Of a stretch of 42,906 bases of DNA, positions 24,495-31,457 are shown piece by piece. The notes below the pieces were generated by a model, which was given only the letters and a program-made list of their open reading frames with translations, was not told the origin of the DNA and ran no database searches. Source of the DNA: a bacterium UBP2_UBA2255 (GTDB lineage: Bacteria > Edwardsbacteria > AC1 > EtOH8); the NCBI GenBank assembly GCA_002347565.1, contig DDXR01000025.1:71121-114026 (forward strand), in the 5' to 3' direction. The position numbers were made by a program, and so were the translations under genes. Every line of letters starts with the position of its first letter. Position 1 is the first letter of the stretch.

Positions 24495-25429
24495 GTGCGT
24501 TCGGCCGCCCTCAGTTTGGCGCTGCGGGAGCGCTGGTTGTCCTGTCGTTCCCGTTCATCCGGCACCACCGGCCGGGGCGTCACGACCCGCAGCGTCGGGC
24601 CGCTGCGGCCACAGGCGCAGACGGGAAGGGCCGGCGGGCAGGTGCAGACAACGGCCCGATCCCTGAAGTGCTGCTTGACGATCCGGTCCTCAAGCGAATG
24701 GTAGGAGATGACCGCCATCCTTCCCCCCCGCGCCAGCAGTCCCTGCGCCTGTTCCAGCGCCAGCCGCAGGGAGCCGAGCTCGTCGTTGACCTCGATCCGG
24801 ATCGCCTGGAAGATCCGGGCCAGGGTCTTGGCCGGCATCACCGGCCTGGTACCGCGGATGATCGCCGCCAGTTGCTCGGTCGTCGCGATGGGCCCCGATT
24901 GCCGCTGCCGGACGACGGCCCGGGCGATCCGGGTTGATTCGCGCTCCTCTCCGTACTCCCGAAACATGGCGGCCAGCCGGGCCTGGCTGTAGCTGTTGAC
25001 CACCGCGGCCGCCGTCAGATTCGAGCCGCCCATCCGCATGTCCAGGCGGCCGTCTGACTGAAAGCTGAACCCCCTGTCCGGCCTGTCGATCTGCGGCGAG
25101 GACACGCCCAAATCAAACAGGACGCCGTCGACGCGCCCGGCGTGGCTTTTTAGGAGGGAGCCCAGCTCCGCAAAATTCCCTGCGACCAGTTCCGCCCGGG
25201 AGCCGTACGCGGCCAGCGCCACCATGGCGGCAGCCAGCGCCTCGGGGTCCCGGTCGATCCCGATCAGCCTCCCGTCCGGCCCGCTGCGGCGTAAAATCTC
25301 GGCTGCGTGGCCGCCGCCGCCCACCGTGGCGTCGACGTACAACCCGCCGGGGCGTACCGCCAGCAGGTCGGCCGCTTGGTGCAGCAGGACCGGGGTGTGC
25401 CCGAATGGGGTCGGCGTCGGTTCCGTAAT
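24491..25429 (-). CDS. rsmH: 16S rRNA (cytosine1402-N4)-methyltransferase
   Basis: An SAM-dependent enzyme (MraW) that methylates N4 of C1402 in 16S rRNA. It has YVDATVGGGGHAAEIL (SAM motif I), LFDLGVSSPQIDRPDRGFSF, QAIRIEVNDELGSL and AVISYHSLEDRIVKQHF. The conserved N-terminus FGHTPVLLHQAADLL is encoded upstream of the first ATG/GTG/TTG-type codon (TTG 25342). The only plausible initiator between that motif and the in-frame TGA of the STAS gene is ATT 25429. ATT gives 312 residues, the normal family length. I therefore place the start at ATT; GAGGG abuts it. A sequence error upstream is the alternative. Confidence 0.9.
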   Translation of the reverse strand: MTEPTPTPFGHTPVLLHQAADLLAVRPGGLYVDATVGGGGHAAEILRRSGPDGRLIGIDRDPEALAAAMVALAAYGSRAELVAGNFAELGSLLKSHAGRVDGVLFDLGVSSPQIDRPDRGFSFQSDGRLDMRMGGSNLTAAAVVNSYSQARLAAMFREYGEERESTRIARAVVRQRQSGPIATTEQLAAIIRGTRPVMPAKTLARIFQAIRIEVNDELGSLRLALEQAQGLLARGGRMAVISYHSLEDRIVKQHFRDRAVVCTCPPALPVCACGRSGPTLRVVTPRPVVPDERERQDNQRSRSAKLRAAERT

Positions 25430-25445
25430 CCCTCGTTTGCGCGAG

Positions 25446-25472
25446 GCGGGTCCGGTCCGTGACCGGACCCGC
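25446..25472 (-). promoter_or_regulatory. Perfect 12-bp GC hairpin between the STAS gene and rsmH
   Basis: GCGGGTCCGGTC and GACCGGACCCGC pair perfectly around a 3-base loop. The hairpin starts 17 bases after the STAS stop and ends 16 bases before the proposed ATT start of rsmH. There is no T tract, so it is not a classical terminator. It may act as an mRNA-processing, attenuation or translation-control element separating mraZ-STAS from the rest of the cluster. Confidence 0.55.
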
Positions 25473-25489
25473 GCCCGCGCCGTGAGCGC

Positions 25490-25861
25490 TCAGGCGACCG
25501 CCGGCAGGCCCTTGCCCTGGCGCTGGAACAGGTCTCCCTGGGCCTGGGCGGGCGGGGCCGCGATCTCGAAAACCTCTGCCGCGCCGGCCATCTGCAGGAT
25601 GTTGATCAGGTAGGGCGAAAGCCCGTGCAGGGTCAGGTCGCCGCCGTAGCCGCGCAGCCGCTCCGCGCGCTTCACCAGCATCTCCACCCCCCGGTAGTCC
25701 ATGTGCTTGACGTCGGACATCTCCAGCTCGATCCTGAAGATGTTCTTCTTGATCACCTTGAGGACCGCCTCCTCCAGCTGGAAGAACGCCTGCAGGTTGA
25801 TGATGCCGTGCAGTTCCAGCCTGACGCTGTTGCCGCCCGCCGGGAGGGTTTGGATGCGCAT
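25490..25861 (-). CDS. STAS-domain protein (anti-sigma-factor-antagonist-like) within the dcw cluster
   Basis: A single STAS domain of 123 residues. It shows the fold order of SpoIIAA-like proteins: ELHGIINLQAFFQLEEAVLKVI, then FRIELEMSDVKHMDYRGVEMLV, then GGDLTLHGLSPYLINILQMAG. In SpoIIAA the loop is Asp-Ser-Ser-Gly with a phosphorylated serine. Here it reads Asp55-Tyr56-Arg57-Gly58, so the usual serine kinase switch is missing. It may be a constitutive binding partner or a scaffold rather than a partner-switch component. GAGGAG lies 5 bases before ATG 25861. Its place between mraZ and rsmH is unusual and suggests a role tied to division or envelope synthesis. Confidence 0.85.
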   Translation of the reverse strand: MRIQTLPAGGNSVRLELHGIINLQAFFQLEEAVLKVIKKNIFRIELEMSDVKHMDYRGVEMLVKRAERLRGYGGDLTLHGLSPYLINILQMAGAAEVFEIAAPPAQAQGDLFQRQGKGLPAVA

Positions 25862-25918
25862 GATGTCTCCTCGCTGTGGTCAGGGTTGCGGTATCGGGGA
25901 TCGCCGGAATCCGGGTCG

Positions 25919-26353
25919 TCAGAACGTGCGGATCAGCTTCTGGTAGCTTTCCTGGTTGGCTGCCTGGTAGCGCTGGTGGGCGACCGGGTTCCAGATCTCG
26001 ATCCGGTCCATCACGCCCACGATCACCACGTCGCCGGCGAAGCCGGCCTCCCTCTGGTACTGCGGCGGGATGACGATCCGGCCCTGGGCGTCCAGCTCGG
26101 CCCGGAAGCTGCTCATCGAGAACATCCGGATGTTGACCGCGTTGTCCTCGGTGCGCGGCAGGGCCGCCAGCTCCTGCATCTTCAGCTCCCAGTTGTCATG
26201 GGGATACACGAACACGCATCCGTCCTGCAGCCCGCGCGTGATCCACACCTGATCGGCCGCCGCGCCGGTCAGCTGCTTGCGCATCGGCGATGGTATGTTC
26301 ACCCGGCCCTTGGGATCGATGGTATGGTTGTAGGTCCCGCCGAACAGGATCAT
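25919..26353 (-). CDS. mraZ: Transcriptional regulator MraZ
   Basis: A DNA-binding protein of 144 residues with two AbrB-like halves, each with the DxxGR motif: DPKGRVNIPSPMRKQL and DAQGRIVIPPQYQREAG. ATG 26353 (MILFGGTYNHTID) is the canonical start, with GGGAGAG upstream. An earlier ATG at 26425 would add 24 unconserved residues inside the leader. MraZ is known to bind TGGG direct repeats spaced 10 bp apart in its own promoter. Such repeats are present here at 26467-26500. Confidence 0.96.
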   Translation of the reverse strand: MILFGGTYNHTIDPKGRVNIPSPMRKQLTGAAADQVWITRGLQDGCVFVYPHDNWELKMQELAALPRTEDNAVNIRMFSMSSFRAELDAQGRIVIPPQYQREAGFAGDVVIVGVMDRIEIWNPVAHQRYQAANQESYQKLIRTF

Positions 26354-26466
26354 GACCGCTCTCCCGGGCAGTTGCCTGCCGCGCCCTTTATGGTTTGTTC
26401 GATGACTACCATATCCTGTGTCCAAAGAATCCGAAGGTTGGACATCTTGTGTTCATGGGGTATTAT

Positions 26467-26500
26467 TCCATTTTAACCCACTTTAACCCACCAGACACCA
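26467..26500 (-). promoter_or_regulatory. MraZ operator (four TGGN repeats at 10-bp period)
   Basis: On the minus strand TGGT, TGGG, TGGG and TGGA begin at 26500, 26490, 26480 and 26470, exactly 10 bp apart, with TTAAA between the central ones. This matches the described MraZ box. It runs from the last base of the -10 element to about +27, so bound MraZ would block initiation of the whole dcw cluster. Confidence 0.85.
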
Positions 26501-26528
26501 TTTTATATGCAAATCCCACCATTGTCAA
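26500..26528 (-). promoter_or_regulatory. Main promoter of the dcw cluster
   Basis: -35 TTGACA (26528-26523), 17-bp spacer, -10 TAAAAT (26505-26500), with a T-rich stretch upstream of -35 (26529-26555) resembling an UP element. The predicted start is near 26493, giving a leader of about 140 bases before mraZ. Confidence 0.85.
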
Positions 26529-26582
26529 GCAAAAAAGCAAAAAAAATGAAGAAATCCCGCCAGATAGATCGATAACACGAAA

Positions 26583-26608
26583 CCCCCGCCAACTGCGGTT
26601 GGCGGGGG
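26583..26608 (-). terminator. Terminator of the C25 peptidase gene
   Basis: An 11-bp perfect stem (CCCCCGCCAAC / GTTGGCGGGGG, 4-base loop) is followed on the minus strand by TTTCGTGTT. It sits 22 bases after the stop codon at 26631 and insulates the dcw promoter. Confidence 0.8.
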
Positions 26609-26630
26609 CCCAAGCTGGATGAAGATCATG

Positions 26631-29528
26631 CTATCTGATGAGCAAGACCTTCTGCAGAATGCTGGTGTCGGTCGTTTTCAATCGGCAGAAATAAATCCCG
26701 GCGGCCGCCGCTGCGCCGGCGGCGTTGCTGCCGTCCCACGATGCGCTGTGATATCCTGTCCGGCGGAGGCCGGAAACCAGCGTCCGCACCTTCCGGCCCA
26801 GCAGGTCATACACGGCGATCTCCACGTCGGCATCGCCGCTCAGCTGGTAGCGGAATTTTACCGCGGCGGCGAAGGGATTGGGCAGCGGCCGCGACAGCAT
26901 CGCCGAGGGAGGCGCGGAGACCAGGATCGAGTCCCGGCGCACGTCATAGCCGTGACGCTGCCATCGCAGCAGCAGCCGGACCGGCGTCCGCTGCCCCGCC
27001 GCCAGGATGAACCGCGCCCGGCCCGAGCCGTCGGTCAGCGCGAAAAACGCGGTGTCGGCGCCGGATGCGACCAGGTAAACCTGCAGCGACTCGACCGGCT
27101 CGTTCTGTTGATGGGGATTGAGCGCGGCCACCGTTACCGCCGTCGGCGCGTTGATGTCGACAGCCCGGGGCAGGACGGTGATCTCAAGATCCTCCCGCAC
27201 CGCCAGCCGCTCGGCGAACAGGACCCGGCCGCTGCCGGGCCGGCGCCCGGCCAGGGTCAGGTGGTGGCTGTCCCTGGCGGTGACGGTGAACGCCGCGTCC
27301 CCGGCGCTGTCGGTGGCCGCCCCAGCCACGGTGTCTCCGGAATGGGTGATCGCGAAAACGTCGACCGCGCGCGCCGGCGCACCGCCGCTGTCGGGGTCGG
27401 TGAGATGGACCGTCAAGAGCGTGGGGTGGCGCACGTCGACCAGCGCCGGGCTGACGACCGCATGCAGCCGGTTGACGACGGCGCAGCCGAGGTGCGGCCG
27501 CCGGTTTCTGCCGGTGACCGTGATCCGCACCGTGTCGCCGCCGACAAGTCCGGACAGCGGCAGGACGGCGCGGCCCGTCGCGCCGGTGCGACCGGCGGCT
27601 TGGACCCCGGGCAGGCCGCCGGTCCACGCGCACACCAGGGCCGATGGCACCGGGCTGCCAGTGGCGGAATCCGACACATCGACGGCCATGCTTTCGGCCG
27701 CGGCCGGGATCGCCGCCGGGTACGAGGCCGTCAGCGCCGCGGGGCGGTCGGTCCAGAACGCCAGGGACGGGTCGTTGAACAGGTGGTAGGCCTCGAAGTA
27801 GTAGCGCTTGAGCGTCGTCGCGGTGTGGGCCTCGATCCAGAACAGCCCGAACTGAGTGAAACGGCCGGCCTCGGACAGCAACAGCCCGGGCGTGCCGGGC
27901 ACGCTGTCGTAGAGCGCGTCGAAGTAGCGCCGCTGCAGCCAGTCGTCCTCGTCCCAATACGTGTTCGGCGCGCTGCCGAAGTATCCCACCCCGCCCTTCC
28001 CCGCGAGCCGGGTCCAGGCCTCGCCAAAGCAATCGTACTGGAACTGGTACTTCCCCGACAGGCAGCAGTGCCCGGCTGGCATGGTGTACATATCGAGGTT
28101 GGAGAGATCGCCGGGGAGATCCCCGGTGCCCCAGCTGCTGCCGCCCATGGTCCACCCGGTCTCGCTGCCATGGGCCGTGTAGACCGTCCAGGCGGCGCCG
28201 GCGTTGACCAGCGGCACGGCCCGGTCCTTGCCCTCGCCGCTCGCCAGGATCAGCGTGTCGACCGCGCAGCCGCTACGAAGCAGGAGCTCGCGGCAATAGC
28301 CGTTGGTGGCGATGCCCACCGGCTGGTACCAGGCGTCATACCCGGCGATCAGCAGGGCCCGCTTCAGCCAGTCGCTCCCAGCCTCCCCGAACTCCGCTTG
28401 CTCGTAGCGGATGGCCTTGTCGACCGCGGCATCGGCCTCGGCCGCGGTCTTGACCGAGATGCGTGCGCCGAACAAGTCCGGAAGGTAGCCGCTGCCGTCC
28501 GTTTCGGTATAATACAGGTCGGTCGCCGCCCTGCTGGCGGCGCCGGTGGCCGAGGGCGGCAGCGGGTCGGGGCCGTCGGGGTCGGATATCACGGCCAGGT
28601 AGGTTGCCGGCGGCGCCTGTGCCCGCACGGTGTCTCTGATGTCGGCGGCCGTCCATCCCGTTGCGTCCCAGGTGCGGACCAGATATCCTCGGCGCCGCTT
28701 CCACTCGGCCAGCCGGGCGGCCGCGGCCGCGTAGCTGCCGCCGTGGACGATATCGTAGTAGACCGGCAGGTTCAGCAGCGAGTCCCGGGTGGCATGCCGC
28801 GCCGCTTCGTGGTTGACCGCCAGCCGCCCGATGAAGCTCTCCCAGTCCGGGGAATAGTCCCGCGCGATCGCGGCCGCCGTCGCGGCCCGGTCGCCGCCGC
28901 GGAAGGTGACGGTCGCGGTCATCTTCGGGTAGTACCGCAGGGTGCCCGCCACCGGGTCGTACTGCACCGGGTGGAACCGCACCGCGGCCAGCCGGTGGCC
29001 CCGCGCCAGGCCGGCCCGCGCCGCGATGTCGTCGATCTCGGCCGGCGCCGCGGGATAATAGGCGGACGCGCCGTAGGTGCCGCCGTCGATGGCGAAGCGG
29101 GGCCGGGCGCCCTCGACCTTCGGCACCGGGCCCAGCGCCGGCGCCAGCCGCTGGCTGAAGCCGAGATCTGACAAACGCACGGTCCGCGCCGGGCCGGGAT
29201 CGACGGACAGCTCGATCGCCGCGCCGTGCGGCACGTCCAGCACGGCGCACAGCACCGGCAACGCCGGTTTCCCGATCTCGCCGGTGAGCCCGCCGTCGGG
29301 CAGGGACAGCCGCAGGAAGTCCTCGCTCGCCCCGTCCATCGCCGCGGCCGGCACCGCCAAGGCCTCCAACCGGCCCAGCTGGCAGGCCACGGTCACCGCA
29401 CCGTCGGAGCGGGACACCAGCGTCACGGCCGAGCGGTCGCCCGCCAGGCCCGGCAGCCGCAGCGCCGCGCCCGCTGTGCCGCAGAGCAGCGCCGCGGCCA
29501 TGCTCACTGCGATCGTCGTGTTCATCAT
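26631..29528 (-). CDS. Secreted C25 (gingipain-family) cysteine peptidase with FlgD-like C-terminal domain
   Basis: A 965-residue secreted protein. A signal peptide (1-22), an inhibitory propeptide-like domain (about 30-240, with VRFHPVQYDPVAGTLRYYPKM), and a C25 catalytic domain (about 252-600) follow in order. The catalytic His453 is in YTAHGSETGW and the nucleophile Cys488 or Cys489 is in MPAGHCCLSG. Ig-like domains follow (about 600-860). The last 95 residues (LPNPFAAAVKFRYQL, VYDLLGRKVRTLV, GIYFCRLKT) form a FlgD-like/type IX-sorting-like tail. It probably degrades extracellular protein or processes surface proteins. A promoter lies upstream whose start point almost coincides with the ATG. 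It is monocistronic. Confidence 0.88.
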   Translation of the reverse strand: MMNTTIAVSMAAALLCGTAGAALRLPGLAGDRSAVTLVSRSDGAVTVACQLGRLEALAVPAAAMDGASEDFLRLSLPDGGLTGEIGKPALPVLCAVLDVPHGAAIELSVDPGPARTVRLSDLGFSQRLAPALGPVPKVEGARPRFAIDGGTYGASAYYPAAPAEIDDIAARAGLARGHRLAAVRFHPVQYDPVAGTLRYYPKMTATVTFRGGDRAATAAAIARDYSPDWESFIGRLAVNHEAARHATRDSLLNLPVYYDIVHGGSYAAAAARLAEWKRRRGYLVRTWDATGWTAADIRDTVRAQAPPATYLAVISDPDGPDPLPPSATGAASRAATDLYYTETDGSGYLPDLFGARISVKTAAEADAAVDKAIRYEQAEFGEAGSDWLKRALLIAGYDAWYQPVGIATNGYCRELLLRSGCAVDTLILASGEGKDRAVPLVNAGAAWTVYTAHGSETGWTMGGSSWGTGDLPGDLSNLDMYTMPAGHCCLSGKYQFQYDCFGEAWTRLAGKGGVGYFGSAPNTYWDEDDWLQRRYFDALYDSVPGTPGLLLSEAGRFTQFGLFWIEAHTATTLKRYYFEAYHLFNDPSLAFWTDRPAALTASYPAAIPAAAESMAVDVSDSATGSPVPSALVCAWTGGLPGVQAAGRTGATGRAVLPLSGLVGGDTVRITVTGRNRRPHLGCAVVNRLHAVVSPALVDVRHPTLLTVHLTDPDSGGAPARAVDVFAITHSGDTVAGAATDSAGDAAFTVTARDSHHLTLAGRRPGSGRVLFAERLAVREDLEITVLPRAVDINAPTAVTVAALNPHQQNEPVESLQVYLVASGADTAFFALTDGSGRARFILAAGQRTPVRLLLRWQRHGYDVRRDSILVSAPPSAMLSRPLPNPFAAAVKFRYQLSGDADVEIAVYDLLGRKVRTLVSGLRRTGYHSASWDGSNAAGAAAAAGIYFCRLKTTDTSILQKVLLIR

Positions 29529-29536
29529 ACCCGATA

Positions 29537-29565
29537 ACTATACTACCATCGCCGGGCAAAGTCAA
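29537..29565 (-). promoter_or_regulatory. Promoter of the C25 peptidase gene
   Basis: On the minus strand: TTGACT (29565-29560), 17-bp spacer, TATAGT (29542-29537). The predicted +1 near 29530 lies only 2-5 bases before the two candidate ATG codons (29528, 29525), implying a leaderless mRNA. Confidence 0.75.
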
Positions 29566-29590
29566 GGACGCCGGGCGCGGCTTTTCCCCT

Positions 29591-29619
29591 TTGACTTCGC
29601 GGGCCATATTTGCTATGAT
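29591..29619 (+). promoter_or_regulatory. Promoter of gltX
   Basis: TTGACT (29591-29596), 17-bp spacer, TATGAT (29614-29619). The predicted start is near 29626, a leader of about 31 bases. It is divergent from the peptidase promoter and has the same hexamers as the rlmN promoter. Confidence 0.78.
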
Positions 29620-29656
29620 TGATCGTTCACCCTTGGATCCAATACGAACAACGACC

Positions 29657-31108
29657 ATGACCGACGTCCGCACCCGGTTCGCGCCCAGCCCCACCGGCTA
29701 CATGCACATCGGCGGTCTCCGCACCGCGCTCTACGGTTACCTGCTGGCCCGCAAGCACGGCGGCCAGTTCATCCTCCGGATCGAGGACACCGACCAGGAG
29801 CGGTACGTGGAAGGCGCGGTCGAAGTCATTCACCGCACCCTGCAGGCGGCGGGCCTGAACTACGACGAGGGGCCGGACATCGGCGGTTCCTGTGGCCCGT
29901 ACGTCCAAAGCCAGCGGAAGCCGATCTATCGCCAGTACGCCGAGAAGCTCGTCGATCTGGGTGGCGCCTATCATTGCTTCTGCTCCGAACAACGGCTGGA
30001 CGACCTTCGGAAAACGGCGGAGGCGCGCAAGGAAACGTTCAAGTACGACGGCCAGTGCCGCGGCATCGCCAAAGATGAGGCCCGGCGCCGCATCGCCGAC
30101 GGCCAGCCCCACGTCATCCGGCAGCGGATCCCGGAGGGCGGCCAGACCAGCTACGACGACATCGTCTACGGGACCATCAGGATCGACAACGCGCAGCTGG
30201 ACGACAACGTCCTGCTGAAGACCGACGGCCTCCCCACCTACAACTTCGCCAACGTGATCGACGACCACCTGATGAACATAAGCCATGTCATCAGGGGCAA
30301 CGAATACCTGTCCTCAGCGCCCAAGTTCTGTCTGCTCTACCGCAGCTTCGGCTGGCCCGAGCCGGTCTACGTCCATCTGTCGCTGATCGTCCGGCCCGAC
30401 GGCAAGAAGCTGAGCAAGCGCCTGGGCGACCCGACGTTCGAGGAGCTGCTGGCCAAGGGATTCCTGACCGAGGCGATCGTCAACTATATCGCCCTGCTGG
30501 GGTGGAACCCCAAGGACACCCGCGAGATCTTCTCGCTGCCGGAGATGGTCGAGGCGTTCTCGGTCGAGGGCCTGTCGAAGTCGGCCGCGCTGTTCGACAT
30601 CGAGAAGCTGAAGTGGATGAACGGGGAATACCTGCGAAAGATGCCCGCTGGACGATTCAGCGAGATGGCGCGGCCGTATTTGACGCAGGCGATCAAGCGG
30701 CCGGACATCGACCTGGCCAAGGTCGCGGCGCTGGTGCAGCAGCGCACCGTGGTGCTCAACGACATTCCCGGGCGGGTCGACTTCATCGACTCCCTGCCGG
30801 AGTACGATAAGGGCCTGTTCGTGAACAAGAAGGCCAAGACCGACCTGGTGAATTCGCTCGAATTCCTGAAGCTGTGCCGGGAGGAACTTGAGAAAATGGG
30901 AACGTGGGAGCATGGCGAGATACAGCAGGCGCTGTTCGCGGTGATCGAGGCGAAAGGGATCAAGGCCAACACCTTCCTCACCCCGCTGCGCATCGCGCTC
31001 TCGGGCCGCGAATTCACGCCCGGCGGCGCCACCGAGCTGGCGGAGATCCTGGGCAAGGAGGAAACGCTGAAACGAATTGCCGACGGCATGGAGAAACTGA
31101 ACGCATGA
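29657..31108 (+). CDS. gltX: Glutamate--tRNA ligase
   Basis: A class I aminoacyl-tRNA synthetase charging tRNA(Glu), 483 residues. It has TRFAPSPTGYMHIGGLRTALYGYLLA (HIGH-type motif), LRIEDTDQERY, the KMSKS-type KKLSKRLGD, and an all-helical anticodon-binding domain at the C-terminus. ATG 29657 is chosen: an earlier in-frame ATG (29591) overlaps the promoter -35 and would add 22 unconserved residues. glnS is present 4 kb downstream, so this GluRS need not be non-discriminating. Its last 33 residues are duplicated as a fragment at 31344-31454. Confidence 0.97.
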   Translation: MTDVRTRFAPSPTGYMHIGGLRTALYGYLLARKHGGQFILRIEDTDQERYVEGAVEVIHRTLQAAGLNYDEGPDIGGSCGPYVQSQRKPIYRQYAEKLVDLGGAYHCFCSEQRLDDLRKTAEARKETFKYDGQCRGIAKDEARRRIADGQPHVIRQRIPEGGQTSYDDIVYGTIRIDNAQLDDNVLLKTDGLPTYNFANVIDDHLMNISHVIRGNEYLSSAPKFCLLYRSFGWPEPVYVHLSLIVRPDGKKLSKRLGDPTFEELLAKGFLTEAIVNYIALLGWNPKDTREIFSLPEMVEAFSVEGLSKSAALFDIEKLKWMNGEYLRKMPAGRFSEMARPYLTQAIKRPDIDLAKVAALVQQRTVVLNDIPGRVDFIDSLPEYDKGLFVNKKAKTDLVNSLEFLKLCREELEKMGTWEHGEIQQALFAVIEAKGIKANTFLTPLRIALSGREFTPGGATELAEILGKEETLKRIADGMEKLNA

Positions 31109-31347
31109 AGATCGGGGTCTGCGGAATAGCCTGCGAGAAGTGCCCCCGGATGGTGCGGGGCGCCTGCCCCAACGGGGAGAAGGGCTGCCTACCAAGGGAG
31201 AACAAGTTCTGCAAGATATGCTCCTGTGCCCACAGCAAGGGGGTCGCCCTGTGCTTCGAATGCCCCGAATTCCCCTGCCCCGCCACCAAGGAAGGCCCCA
31301 TCGCCTACGATTACTGCCGGTACATGGCCGGCAAGGACCAACCATGA
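31105..31347 (+). CDS. Small cysteine-rich DUF3795-like protein
   Basis: An 80-residue protein overlapping the gltX stop by ATGA. It begins MKIGVCGIACEKCPR and carries ten or so cysteines in paired motifs (CPNGEKGC, CKICSC, CFECPEFPCP), a pattern typical of DUF3795 proteins and suited to binding metal, probably zinc or an iron-sulphur cluster. The function is unknown. It lies between the gltX 3' end and a second copy of that end, which suggests it arrived by insertion or recombination. Confidence 0.75.
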   Translation: MKIGVCGIACEKCPRMVRGACPNGEKGCLPRENKFCKICSCAHSKGVALCFECPEFPCPATKEGPIAYDYCRYMAGKDQP

Positions 31348-31454
31348 CCTGCCGCGAGGTCACGCCCGGCGGCACCATCGGGCTGGCGGAGATACTTGGG
31401 AAACAGGAAACTTTATCGAGGATAGAATCCGGCATTAATAAGATTGGAGGATAA
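31344..31454 (+). pseudogene. Duplicated gltX 3' end (remnant)
   Basis: From CGCGA onward the frame reads REVTPGG...LAEILGKQETLSRIESGINKIGG and stops. It matches the last 33 residues of GltX (REFTPGG...LAEILGKEETLKRIADGMEKLNA) at 20 of 33 positions. It could be translated as a 36-residue peptide, because its ATG overlaps the preceding stop (ATGA). The copy is more AT-rich at third positions than gltX itself, and the ribosome site of the next gene (GGAGG) lies in its last codons. It is most simply the original gltX tail, displaced. Confidence 0.8.
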
Positions 31455-31457
31455 ATC

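Noticed and set aside
24491..25342. TTG 25342 as the rsmH start
   Set aside because: It would remove the conserved HTPVLLHQA region encoded just upstream in the same frame.
25446..25490. TGA at the end of the STAS gene read as a sense codon to make a STAS-RsmH fusion
   Set aside because: TGA serves as the real stop at dnaE and at many ATGA/GTGA overlaps here, so a recoded TGA is unlikely, and the STAS gene ends at its normal length.
26619..29171. An 850-codon open frame opposite the C25 peptidase
   Set aside because: It is rich in Arg, Gly, Val and Gln with no recognisable domain, entirely antisense to a clear peptidase, and it crosses that gene's terminator side without a promoter.
29591..29656. 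ATG 29591 as the gltX start
   Set aside because: It lies in the promoter -35 region, before the predicted transcription start, and adds unconserved residues.
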